Positions 9,414-20,039 of a stretch of 64,000 bases of DNA are shown here, piece after piece (the stretch's first letter is position 1; each line of letters begins with the position of its first letter). The position numbers and the translations under genes are program-made. Under the pieces are notes generated by a model that saw only the letters and a program-made list of their open reading frames with translations, was not told the DNA's origin and did no database searches. The stretch covers positions 118,791,072-118,855,071 of the forward strand of contig CM076999.1 in the NCBI GenBank assembly GCA_039090855.1. The letters run 5' to 3'. The DNA is from Macrothele yani. Its lineage: Eukaryota > Arthropoda > Arachnida > Araneae > Macrothelidae.

Positions 9414-12407
9414 ATGTGTACAGTAAATACATAAAATCATTTTCTTTTGTATTGCCGTAACTCATTCTAATTTTCCCGTACCAATGTCTTCTATATTTTT
9501 AATTTAATGAGCTATGTAAAAATATTGTTTTTCTGATATACCTTGATCTAGATCAGTGGTTCTCAAAGCGTGCTCTGGGATTCCGTGACACATTCCATGA
9601 AAAATCCCTTGTGTCCCCATCGTTCGACAATGGAAATACACTGGAAAAGTCCATGTACTTCCTCAGTTTCCTTATAATGTACATAATGCTTTCTTCACAG
9701 CATGTACCACTGGTATATAGTGACCAATATTAAAAGTCATGCATAGTTGTAATTTATCCTCATAATGGCGTGGCAGCAGTTTCGAAAGAGGCAGGATGGG
9801 TTCCATTTCAACTCAGGCAGGGTCGTACCATCATGGTCTCAGATTTCTCTAAAAAAAATTAAGGGGTGTTCCTTGACTAAAATAAGGAGACCCACATTTT
9901 TTCTTTCGGCAAGAAAAAATTTTCCCTTCGAGATAGAGGGTTTCAAATCTTGCACCGTCAAACAAGCTCTCTAGAAAACGGTTATTTTTCCTAACTTCAG
10001 CGAGTCATTGCAGCAGAGTTAAAAAAGATATCGTGTTCTTGTATTTTTTACATTGTGTGTATAACATATAATAATATATGGTGCTAATATTTGCTACACA
10101 TCGTATGATTAAAATTTTAAAAAATCGTAAACTTTGTGATTTTTAAAAAAAATTAATTTTTTAAGTTTTGTTTAAACAGGTTTGGATGGAGTTTTTTCTA
10201 TATTCGTTTTTTTTTGTTAAAGACATACAAATGTGCACTTTATTTGTAATTTTTTGTGTCTGTGAAACTGCTAGTTTCCGCGTTTCGGCAGTGTTAAAAA
10301 CAGCCGATTTTGAAAAATCTCTAACTTTGCCAACGATTTTCTTAAAAAGGCCATTTTTTAAAATTCTGGAAATTAAATCCCTGTTTTATTATCAACAGGA
10401 GAATATCTGTGTAAATTTTCACGGACCTAAAAATGCCCGTTTCCGAGTTAGACGCCTTTGAATTCGGTTTGAAAGCCTACGATTTCCCGTGTTCTAAAGG
10501 CACCATTTTGGAAATATCTCAGGCGCAAAGTACGTACGTTATCTCTTACCCGAATCAAAGCGTTAGATATTCTTTGCCCGAATGATGGAATGAGAGCATT
10601 GGGTCAGCTGGCCCTGGTTGGATACATCCACCTCACCCTTCCCCGAGTGATGACATGCCTATAAAAGTGTCGGGGGTGGGGGTGGGGTAACCAATACATA
10701 AAGAAAATTCTTGCTGCTCCACTAACAAAGTTGAGTTGCAAAAGACAGCAGCAATTGTTTGTTTGTTTACGTATATACTTAAACATCGCATAAGAAAAGA
10801 CTATGAAAAAGTAGCAAACTGTTGTGAAATAATTTTAAGAAAAAGAGTGCAGGCAGGTGTACTGTAAGTTAATTTTCGATGGCTAAACAACCTCGAGTTT
10901 TTCTGGGAGTTGCTAATTGTAGGCTACTGTCAGAAGAGCAGTTGCTGTTTTGTTATAGTTGCTAAAGTTAACCTCAGTTTTTCGTAATAGTAAAATATTC
11001 GCTCAAGAGAGTTTTGTCCTCTGCGAACGGGGGAGAAGGTACAATGCTCTTGACCTCGCTGCTGGGTTGATAGCGCTGTTCGCTACCGAAACTCTGCTTA
11101 CCTCCTCTCCAAAACGTAATGGCAATTGTCTAATCTACTAAATAAATAACAATTAACACATACGCGTGCATGCTTATTCATAAAATGTAAGTTGAGTATA
11201 TTTCCTGTTCAATCAACTGATTTTACAAGTAGAATACATATACAACTTATGCACTTATAATGGTGTAAAGATTTTTATCTATTTAAAACATATCCATAGA
11301 TTTCAATTATTTTAAAGAGGGGGGGGTGATTGTGTTCTTAGTGATTTCCACCTGGGCCACGATAAACCATGCACTGCCCATGGCTTCTGTTCCCTTAGAA
11401 GATAATCCTGGATCGATGGGAGACCAGCGGAGTTTTGACACACACACACACACCCCTCCTCCCCACCCGCCTCACATGGTGGTGAGGTGTCTCAAAGCCA
11501 ACCTTGTCTCAAAGCTAGGTAGCTTTCAAAAATGTTTCAACTAAGTTGGCTGGTAACAAGAGAGGGATTCCATTTCAACTCTGGCAGGGTCGTACCATCA
11601 CGGTCTCAGATTTCTCTAAAAAAATTAAGGGGGTGTTCCTTGATTAAAATAAGGAGACCCATATCTTTTCTTTCGGCAAGAAAAAATTTTCCCTTTGAGA
11701 CAGAGGTTTTCAAATCTTCCACCGTCAAACAAGCTCTCTGAAAAACGGTTATTTTTCCTAACTTCAGCGAGTCATTGCAGCAGAATTAAAGATATTTTGT
11801 TCTGGTATTTTTTATTACATTGTGTGTATAACATATAATAATATGTGATGCTAATATTTTTTACACATCGTATGATTAAAATTTTAAAAAATCTTAAACT
11901 TCGATTTTTTTAAAAAATTGAAATTTTTAAGATTTTTTTAACTGGTTCAAATGGAGTTTTTTTTTATACTCGTTTTTTTGTTAAAGACATACAAATGTGC
12001 ACTTTATTTGCAATTTTTTATGTGTCTGTGAAACTGATAGTTTCCGCAGCGTAACAAACAGCCGATTTTGAAAAATCTCCAACTTTGCCAACGATTTTCT
12101 CAAAAAAGTCCTTTTTTAAAATTCTGAAAATTAAATCCCTGTTTTATTATCAACAGGAGAATATCAGTGTAAATTTTCACGGACCTAAAAACGCCCGTTT
12201 CCGAGTTAGACGCGTTTGAATTTGGTTTGAAAACCTACGATTTCTTCGTGTTCTAAAGGCGCCATTTTGGAAAAATCTAAGGCGCAAAGTACGTATTCTC
12301 TTACTCGAATGAGAGTGTTGGATCCGTCCACCTCACCCTACCCTGAGCGATTGCATGCCTAAAAAACGGTCTTGGAAAAAAAAAATAACAAATCTATATA
12401 TAGAGAG

Positions 12408-13134
12408 AATTGAATGTATGTCAATTTAGAACCATCAAACTTGGTATACTATCTCATGGTACCCTAACTTAGACCGTAGACGGTTTTGGAAGGGGGAGCC
12501 CGTGTCAAAGGGCCCCACGCAAAATTTCCGTAAAATCTAGTTTTCAATTTAGAACCATCAAATTTGGTATACTTTTTCTTGGCACCCTAACTTTGACTAG
12601 ACGGTTTTGGGAAGGGGTCGGAACCCGGGGTCAAGCCCCCACCCCTACAAAATTTTCGTAAAATATTTTACAAAGTTTGGGTGCCAAGAAAAAGTATACC
12701 AAATTTGATGGTTCTAAATTGAAAACTAGATTTTACGGAAATTTTGCGTGGGGCCTTTTGACCACGGGCTCCCACCCACCCAGGGCTCTACCCCCCTTCC
12801 AAAAACCATCTACGATCTCAGTTAGGGCACTATAGTTTACAAGTATATTTTACGGAAATTTTGTGTGGGGGCCCTTTGACCCAGGGCTCCAACCCCTTCC
12901 AAAAACAGTCTGCGGTCTAAGTTAGGGTACCATGCTATAGTATTCCAAATTTGGTGGTTCTAAATTGAAAACTAGATTTTATGAAAAGTTTTGTGTGGAG
13001 CCCCTTGACCCCGGGCTCCAACCGCTTCCGAAAACCGTCTACGGTTTAAGTTAGGGTACCATGAGATAGTATACCAAGTTTGGTGGTTCTAAATTGAAAA
13101 CTGTAAATTTGTTTAGCAGACATACATTCAATTC
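12408..13134. repeat. Central hairpin of the palindrome, ~120-bp units in both orientations
   Basis: The core consists of units of about 120 bp that begin TTTAGAACCATCAAA and contain GACGGTTTTGG and a GC-rich stretch. Two lie forward and about three reversed, so the centre is itself a nested inverted repeat. The best local pair is 12542-12596 against 12671-12725. The right side has one extra unit. Short TA-rich tracts bound it on both sides. Confidence 0.85.
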
Positions 13135-14356
13135 TATATATATAGATTTGTTATTTTTTTTTTCCAAGACCGTTTTTTAGGCATGTTATTGCCCAGGGTA
13201 GGGTCAGGTGGACGGATCCAACGCTCTCATTCGGGTAAGAGAATATGTACTTTGCGCCTGAGATTTTTCCAAAATTGAGCCTTTAGAACACGGAGAAATC
13301 GTAGGTTTTCAAATCAAATTCAAACGTGTCTAACTCGGAAATGGACGTTTTTAAGTCCGTGAAAATTTATACAGATATTCTCCTGTTGATAATGAAACAG
13401 GGATTTAATTTTCAGAATTTTAAAAAAGGGCTTTTTGAGAAAATCGTTGGCAAAGTTGGAGATTTTTCAAAATCGGCTGTTTTTAACGCTGCAGAAACTA
13501 GCAGTTTCACAGGCACCTAAAAAATTGCAAATAAAGTGCACATTTGTATGTCTTTAACAAAAAAACGAGTATAGAAAACAAAAACTCCATTTGAACCAGT
13601 TAAAAAAAAATCTTAAAAATTTCAATTTTTTTTAAAAATCAAAGTTTACGATTTTTTTTTAATTTTAATCATACGATGTGTAAAAAATATTAGCATCAAA
13701 TATTATTATACGTTATACACACAATGTAATAAAAACACCAGAACAAAATATCTTTAATTCTGCTGCAATGACTCGCTGAAGTTAGGAAAAATAACCGGTT
13801 TTTTAGAGAGCTTGTTTTACGGTGGAAGATTTGAAACCCTCTGTCTCGAAGGGAAAATTTTTTCTTGCCGAAAGAAAAGATATAGGTCCCCTTATTTTAA
13901 TCAAGGAACACCCCTTAATTTTTATAGAGAAATCTGAGACCGTGATGGTAAGACCCTGCCAGAGTTGAAATGGAATCCCTCTCTTATTACCAGCCAACTA
14001 AGTTGAAACATTTTTGAAAGCTACCTAGCTTTGAGACACCTCACCACCACGTGAGGCGGGTGTGTGGGTGTGTGTGTCAAAACTCCGCTGGTCTCCCATC
14101 AATCCAGGATTATCTTCTAAGGGAGCAGAAGACATGGGCAGTGCATGGTTTATCGTGGCCCAGGTGGAGATCACTACGAACACAACACAATCCCCCCCCC
14201 CCCCCCGTCTTTAAAAAAATTGAAATCTTTGAATATGTTTTAAATAGATAAAAATCTTTACACCATTATAAGCGCATAAGTTGTATATGAATTCTACTTG
14301 TAAAATCAGCTGATTGAACAGGAAATATACTCAACTTACATTTTATGAATAAGCAT

Positions 14357-14416
14357 GCTCGCGTATGTGTTAATTGTTATCACGCGTATCGGCATATGTG
14401 TTAATTGTTATTTATT
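14357..14416. repeat. Short tandem duplication in the right arm only
   Basis: The segment GTGTTAATTGTTAT with a preceding GCGTAT-like motif occurs twice here, but once in the matching left-arm position near 11140-11170. It is an arm-specific change that arose after the arms formed. Confidence 0.7.
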
Positions 14417-15816
14417 TAGTAGATTAGACAATTGCGATTACGTTTTGGAGAGGAGGTAAGCAGAGTTTCGGTAGCGACCAGCGCTATCAACCCAGCAGCG
14501 AGGTCAAGAGCATAGCACATTCTCCCCCCGTTCGCAGAGGACAAAACTCTCTTGAGCGAATATTTTACTATTACGAAAAACTGAGAAGTTAATTTTAGCA
14601 ACTATAACAAAACAGCAACTGCTCTTCTGACAGTAGCCTACAATTAGCAACTCCCAGAAAAACTCGAGGGTGTTAAGCCATCGAAAATTAACTTAAAGTA
14701 CACATACCTGCACTCTTTTTCTTAAAATTGTTTCACAACAGTTTTCTACTCTTTCATAGTCTTTTCTTATGCGACGTTTAAGTATATACGTAAACAAACA
14801 AACAAACAACTGCTGCTGCTGTCTTTCACAACTCAACTTTGTTAGTGGAGCAGCAAGAATTTTCTTTATGTATTGGTTATACCCCCCCCTCTCCCGACAG
14901 TTTTATAGGCATGTCATCACTCGGGGAAGGGTGAGGTGGATGTATCCAACCAGGGCCAGCTGACCCAATGCTCTCATTCCATCATTCGGGCAAAGAATAT
15001 CTAACGCTTTGATTCGGGTAAGAGATAACGTACGTACTTTGCGCCTGAGATTTTTCCAAAATGGTGCCTTTAGAACACGGGAAATCGTAGGCTTTCAAAC
15101 CGAATTCAAACGCGTATAACTCGGAAACGGGCGTTTTTAGGTCCGTGAAAATTTACACAGATATTCTCCTGTTGATAATAAAACAGGGATTTAATTTCCA
15201 GAATTTTAAAAAATGGCCTTTTTAAGAAAATCGTTGGCAAAGTTAGAGATTTTTCAAAATCGGCTGTTTTTAACGCTGCCGAAACGCGGAAACTAGCAGT
15301 TTCACAGACACACAAAAAATTACAAATAAAGTGCACATTTGTATGTCTTTAACGAAAAAAACGAATATAGAAAAAACTCCATCCAAACCTGTTTAAAAAA
15401 AACTTAAAAAATTAAATTTTTTTTTAAAATCACAAAGTTTACGATTTTTTTTAATTTTAATCATACGATGTGTAGCAAATATTAGCACCATATATTATTA
15501 TATGTTATACACACAATGTAAAAAATACAAGGACACGATATCTTTTTTAACTCTGCTGCAATGACTCGCTGAAGTTAGGAAAAATAACCGTTTTCTAGAG
15601 AGCTTGTTTGACAGTGCAAGATTTGAAACCCTCTATCTTGAAGGGAAAATTTTTTCTTGCCAAAAGAAAAATATAGGTCTCCTTATTTTAGTCAAGGAAC
15701 ACCCCTTAATTTTTTTAGAGAAATCTGAGACCGTGATGGTACGACCCTGCCTGAGTTGAAATGGAACCCATCGCAGGCAAAACAAAGCACAACCTATCGT
15801 CATAGAAAGTTTGAGG

Positions 15817-16192
15817 TAGGGATGGGCATGATTTATCAATATATTTAAATATCAATGTTTTTGCCTGATATTCTGGTATTTAATATTGATATTCCATTTT
15901 CAATATATCGGAAAATCCGTACATCGGCTTTCAATGTATTGAACCGATATTCAATATATTGGTATTGATGTGATATTCAATTTATCAGATTTAGTTATCA
16001 CCCTGAGGCAGTGAATAAACTGGAATATGGGTTCTATTGAGATCAGAAGTATTGAAAAAACATCAGACTAAAAATATCGAAAAATTGATCTGATATATTG
16101 ATTTTTCAATAATGGTATTTTTGATTGAATATATTGGTCTCAGAAATATCAAATGATATCATCGATACTTTTGAAAATATGTCCTATCCCTA
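15817..16192. mobile_element. hAT MITE, 376 bp, with 8-bp target duplication
   Basis: Terminal inverted repeats are TAGGGATGGGCA and TAGGGATAGGACA (right end reversed). Flanks are GTTTGAGG (15809-15816) and GTGTGAGG (16193-16200), an 8-bp duplication with one mismatch. The interior is AT-rich with many ATATTGAT/ATCGATA-like subrepeats and has no ORF. It inserted into the hAT remnant just right of the palindrome. Confidence 0.85.
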
Positions 16193-16339
16193 GTGTGAGG
16201 TCGCCACGGCACCCTTGCCTCCCATGTCTTTCTCTCACACCTGTGTGCTGTCAGGCCCAATGACCGAAATGGCTGTATTGCAGCAAAGCTGCGATGGGAC
16301 ATGACTAGAATGGGTTGCTTCTCAGAAGAACAGTACTGC

Positions 16340-16374
16340 TCCTGAAACAGTGAACCCATTTCACTGTTTCAGGA
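16340..16374. repeat. Perfect 14-bp stem hairpin
   Basis: TCCTGAAACAGTGA and its exact reverse complement are separated by 7 bases (ACCCATT). It lies within hAT-derived sequence. No T-run follows, so a terminator role is not suggested. Confidence 0.85.
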
Positions 16375-16917
16375 GTGATTTGTAATAGCATTTTCTTTCT
16401 TGTTTTTATCTCTATTGGTTTTAGTATGAAAGAATACTAGAATATCAGGAACACTAAAAGTGTTACATATGCTGTTAGCTAAATAAAACCAATGCTTCTC
16501 TGAAATGAAACCAATACTTCCCAGATTTCTCAGAAATGAAATTCTTGAATCCTCATTGCCTGTATAAACACAATGTTATACTGAATATAAACAGGCATAG
16601 AAAAAAAATGTTTGGGCTTCGCGTCGTCGTCCTAGAATGAAAGGTGCTCCACAGTGTTAGATGTTTGAGAACTACTGGTCTAGATTATTTCAGATAATCG
16701 GAGCTCAACACTTCATGGTTAAATCAGTTTAGGAAAGTACTGTTATTGCAGATATTGAAGTAGTAGCTCCAGCACTTATGGTAGACATTTAATTGTCATT
16801 ATTTAATAGGAGTGCATTAGACAGCTGAATTCCAGTATTATGTGAATCATGTTAAATATATATCGTGCAGAAGAAATATTTTTCTCATAATACATAGAAA
16901 ATATGACACTATAATTA

Positions 16918-17155
16918 ACACAGTAATCAGACATCTCTGAACTGCCTGTATTTACTGTTTCTCATGTAACATCAATCACATTAGACAACTTGAAAATAAT
17001 GTAAACTTGTAACGGATAGCATTCTCGAATGGAAATCGGGTGATGTGGGTTCGATTCCTGCTCCAGGGCGATGAAATTTTCAAGTTTTCTGATGTGATAG
17101 ATGCTGTGTGAGAAAAAGTAAATACAGGCAATTCAGAGATGTCTGATTGCTATGT
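16918..17155. mobile_element. Inverted-repeat element with tRNA-like core
   Basis: Arms of about 75-80 bp at 16918-16998 and 17077-17155 are reverse complements with high identity, e.g. CAGACATCTCTGAA against its reverse at 17132-17145. The centre (about 17010-17072) carries GGTTCGATTCC, an exact pol III B-box type sequence. No clear A box is seen. It is probably a small non-autonomous element; neither a complete tRNA fold nor a target duplication could be established. Confidence 0.6.
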
Positions 17156-17570
17156 TAAATGTTTAGCAAGCATATGTAAAAATTACCCAAACTTTGGGAC
17201 AGTTTTCCAAAACAGTGTTATTTTTTAAAATCAAGAATGACTTTTTAAGAGTGTGCATTTTGCTTGTTTGATGTATGATCACTAATGATTATAAAATTTT
17301 TTTGTGAAAGTTATATTCATCTATCATTTAGAAAAGGTGCATTTGTGTAATTCTCCTCACAATTCAATAAAAACATTGTTACTGTTTAGCCACAATTGAT
17401 TAGCATTTGTCATGTTAAACTAATCCTGTAGCATGTACACATTGTTTGTACTTTCACATACAATATTATATTTAAATTCTAAAAGAATACTTCCTACTTC
17501 TGTAGTTATTACTGTTTTTACCAAATATATTGCAATTGTCAGTTTCTCAGTAATGATAACTTTTCATTAG

Positions 17571-17744
17571 GATCCATACTTCCGAATGACTCGGGACGTA
17601 GCACCAAGACTTGGCTTCCCTAAACCTGCTCTGGTCCACTCAGAATTTTTCCCAGCTCTTCAGGGAGCTCAAACAAAGATGAGTGCTAGTGATCCAAATA
17701 GCTCTGTGTTTTTAACTGACACTCCAAACCAAATTAAAAATAAG
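17571..17744 (+). CDS. WARS1: WARS1 exon b: contains the KMSAS signature
   Basis: The exon has 58 codons in phase 0, [15 protein letters not shown] through [10 protein letters not shown]. The catalytic KMSAS loop that binds ATP in class I synthetases is at 17676-17690, preceded by [10 protein letters not shown] and followed by DPNSS, all conserved in animal TrpRS. The acceptor is ttttcattAG and the donor GTAAAA at 17745. It follows a 12.3-kb intron packed with the array, palindrome and hAT elements, yet joins the previous exon in frame (AIDQ-DPYFR), which argues that the gene is functional. Confidence 0.97.
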
Positions 17745-17989
17745 GTAAAATTTCTTACTTTCTAAAATGCTGCATAACATGTTTGTAAAATTCTGTATGA
17801 ACATTCAATTAAATATACATATGTGAGATTCTTCCATAGATTTGGGGAATTCTGTTTTTTTTGTTTTTTTGTTTTTTTTTTTGCCATCATTTGGGTCATT
17901 TCTGAGATTGATGCGAAACTAAAGAAAATTTTTTTGAGGGGAGGGCAGGATCGTTTTCCATCAGGGAACAGTGTTTTGTCTTTAAAACT

Positions 17990-18690
17990 TTCAGAAATGG
18001 AAGTTAAGTGGAGTAGATTTTTTTTGTAATTGTAATTTCTTTTTCTCGTAATATTTCCTCTGTCCAGTATTGTAGTTAAATATCATTCTGTTGCATAATG
18101 TTTGCATTTCAGCTTGAAACTGTGGGGAACAATTTCCGAAAACAGAAATGACGTGGCACAAAAATTTCCCTGTAATCTTCATGCACAAGATTTTTACATG
18201 GATTCTAGGAATTTCCCCTTTTCTGTCATATTCAGGCCATTCTCAAGATCGATGCAAAACTGAACAGAATTTTGGGAGGGATTGTAGGTGGTGTGGGCAG
18301 AGGAGGAGAGAGGGGTTTATTTTCTGTGTGAAAATGGAATTCCACCTTTCAAAAATTTTGAAAAACAGAAGTTAGAGGAGTGAAGGTTTCTCTTGTAATC
18401 CTATGTCTTTGTTGTTGTTTTTTTCTCTTTGCAGTGTCTCTTCTACCCAGTTTTGTTCTTAAATAGCATTTTGTTCCATAAATATTTGTACTTGAGCCTG
18501 AAAATGGAGAAAAAAATTCCAAAAATGGTAGTTGGACAAAGCGAAGATTTCCCCCGTAATTGTACCCCTGCGATGTTCTTTTTATTCTGTGTTGTTGTTA
18601 AATGTTATTTTGCCTATAAATGTTTGCATTTCAGCTTGATAATGGAGGGGGAAATTTCTGAGAACAGAAGTGACAAAATGCAAAAAAAAA
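17990..18690. repeat. Degenerate tandem repeat, period ~130 bp
   Basis: A segment like TTTGCATTTCAGCTTGA..ATGGAG..AAATTTC..AACAGAAGT recurs near 17990, 18104, 18356, 18490 and 18624. This gives about six units of roughly 115-135 bp with strong divergence. It lies in the 1.9-kb WARS1 intron and no coding function is apparent. Confidence 0.7.
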
Positions 18691-18699
18691 TTTAAATTG

Positions 18700-19627
18700 A
18701 TGCATGGTGTTCAAAAAGTATTCATATTAGAATAAGTTGCACCATTTATCTAAAATAGTTTTGAAAACTTTGATGCCCCACATTCAGGGTTCTCAGACTG
18801 AAGACCATGAAAGACTTGTGTTTTGGGCATGATAGATGAAATTATTGTCCTCTGGGGCATTAAAAAAAGAATGAATGAAAAGTGAGAATAAAGAAATGGG
18901 AAGGAAAAGATATAATCAGAAAGAACAGTTAAGCAATGGATAGTGTGCAGCTGCAGAGTCAACAAAAGACAAATATGGCTGTGGATCATGCTGAGAAGAA
19001 AGCAAGGCTTGCTTTCAAAAAACAAAAACAAAAAAACTTGAGCTGATGTTTTAGCAAGTAAAACATAACAAGAAAAAAACTGCATTTAAAACAATGTATT
19101 TTAAAACCATTTTATTTTGTTTGAGTTGTAGTTTTATATTATGAATTACTGTGAACAATTCCATCTTGCTCAGGCTGTGTTATGTTCACACTTTATCTCT
19201 GCAGGTTCTGACTGTTGACTCAGTTAAAAAGTTCACCTTTTATTTTTCTTTGTCAGTCTCATGCGTGAGGCCAGCATCTGGCTGTTGTATGTTTGACTCG
19301 GTGTCATGCTGGCAGAGGTGGCTGTATTATGTACTAACCTGTTAAACTTATGGACCCAGTTTTACGCAATAAAGAGCTGTATTACTGTGAAATTGCAATC
19401 ACTTCTTTATCTTTACATTCTTGTTGCACATGGAAAGTTTCAGCATGATCAGATGTTTGCTTTGGGGTGCTTTCATAATTTTGTCACAGAGTGCATTTTC
19501 CTACTTTGTGCTCTTCCAATTCCTTATTTTTCCACTTCAACAGTACTAAGATTTTTGGCATGTGTATGCATTTTTTCAGTAGAGTAATTAAATGCATATA
19601 ATGTATGTACTTTTTGATTATTTGCAG
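18700..19627. other. WARS1 intron sequence, nothing recognised
   Basis: AT-rich intron end. Small open frames lack any family signature. Confidence 0.5.
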
Positions 19628-19768
19628 ATAAACAAGTATGCCTTCTCTGGTGGTGGAGCTACTGTTGAAGAGCACAGGGAAAAAGGAGGAAACTGTGATG
19701 TAGACATTTCATATCAGTACCTCCGTTTCTTCATGGAAGATGATGAGCGACTTGAAACAATTAGGAAG
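19628..19768 (+). CDS. WARS1: WARS1 exon c: anticodon-binding domain part
   Basis: The exon has 47 codons in phase 0: [45 protein letters not shown]. The motif AFSGG with GGNCDVD is the well-conserved junction to the helical C-terminal domain of animal TrpRS, which recognises the anticodon of tRNA-Trp. The acceptor is tatttgcAG and the donor GTACTG at 19769. It is followed by a 14.7-kb intron. Confidence 0.96.
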
Positions 19769-20039
19769 GTACTGTCACTTATTATTATATATATAATGGC
19801 ATTGCTATAATGATTGATATTTTACATATAAGGTAGTAGATGAGGATTCTTTGAAAAAATTAAGGATACAAAACAACCTTTTTTCCGAATTTGTTCATAC
19901 ATAGTTTATTTTAAATATTTAATGTTCAAGCAGCAATGTTGTGCATCTCTTTCTGTCTTAAGGTGGATCCACCTAAAAACTCTGCCCTATGTTTTCAATG
20001 GTAAAAACTTCTGTAGACATTTTCTTTTGCAATTAATGT

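Larger units (their letters stand above)
9795..15772. repeat. Giant ~6-kb palindrome (fold-back element)
   Basis: The left arm from GATGGGTTCCATTTCAACTC is repeated in reverse complement by the right arm ending GAGTTGAAATGGAACCCATC. Matching inverted segments can be followed through the whole length with midpoints near 12771-12775. Spot comparison of outer segments (10320-10680 against its right-arm counterpart) shows only a few percent difference. Each arm holds a long unit A (about 9795-11340) and a shorter related unit A' (about 11560-12385). GCAG flanks both sides (9791-9794, 15773-15776), a possible 4-bp target duplication. No protein of known family is encoded. Confidence 0.9.
9554..16677. 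mobile_element. hAT-type element, split by nested insertions
   Basis: The ends are inverted repeats, CAGTGGTTCTCAAA on the left and CAGTAGTTCTCAAA (reverse strand) on the right. They are flanked by 8-bp near-identical duplications, ATCTAGAT (9546-9553) and GTCTAGAT (16678-16685). This is the nTCTAGAn pattern typical of Charlie/Tip100-like hAT elements. After subtracting the nested palindrome and MITE, only about 750 bp belong to the hAT itself, and no transposase is visible, so it is non-autonomous. Confidence 0.82.

Noticed and set aside
16340..16374. Transcription terminator hairpin
   Set aside because: No T-run follows and the organism is eukaryotic; kept as a hairpin only.
18700..19620. 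Cysteine-rich small ORFs near 19151-19345 as host exons
   Set aside because: No homology that I recognise, no splice support, and they lie in a WARS1 intron.
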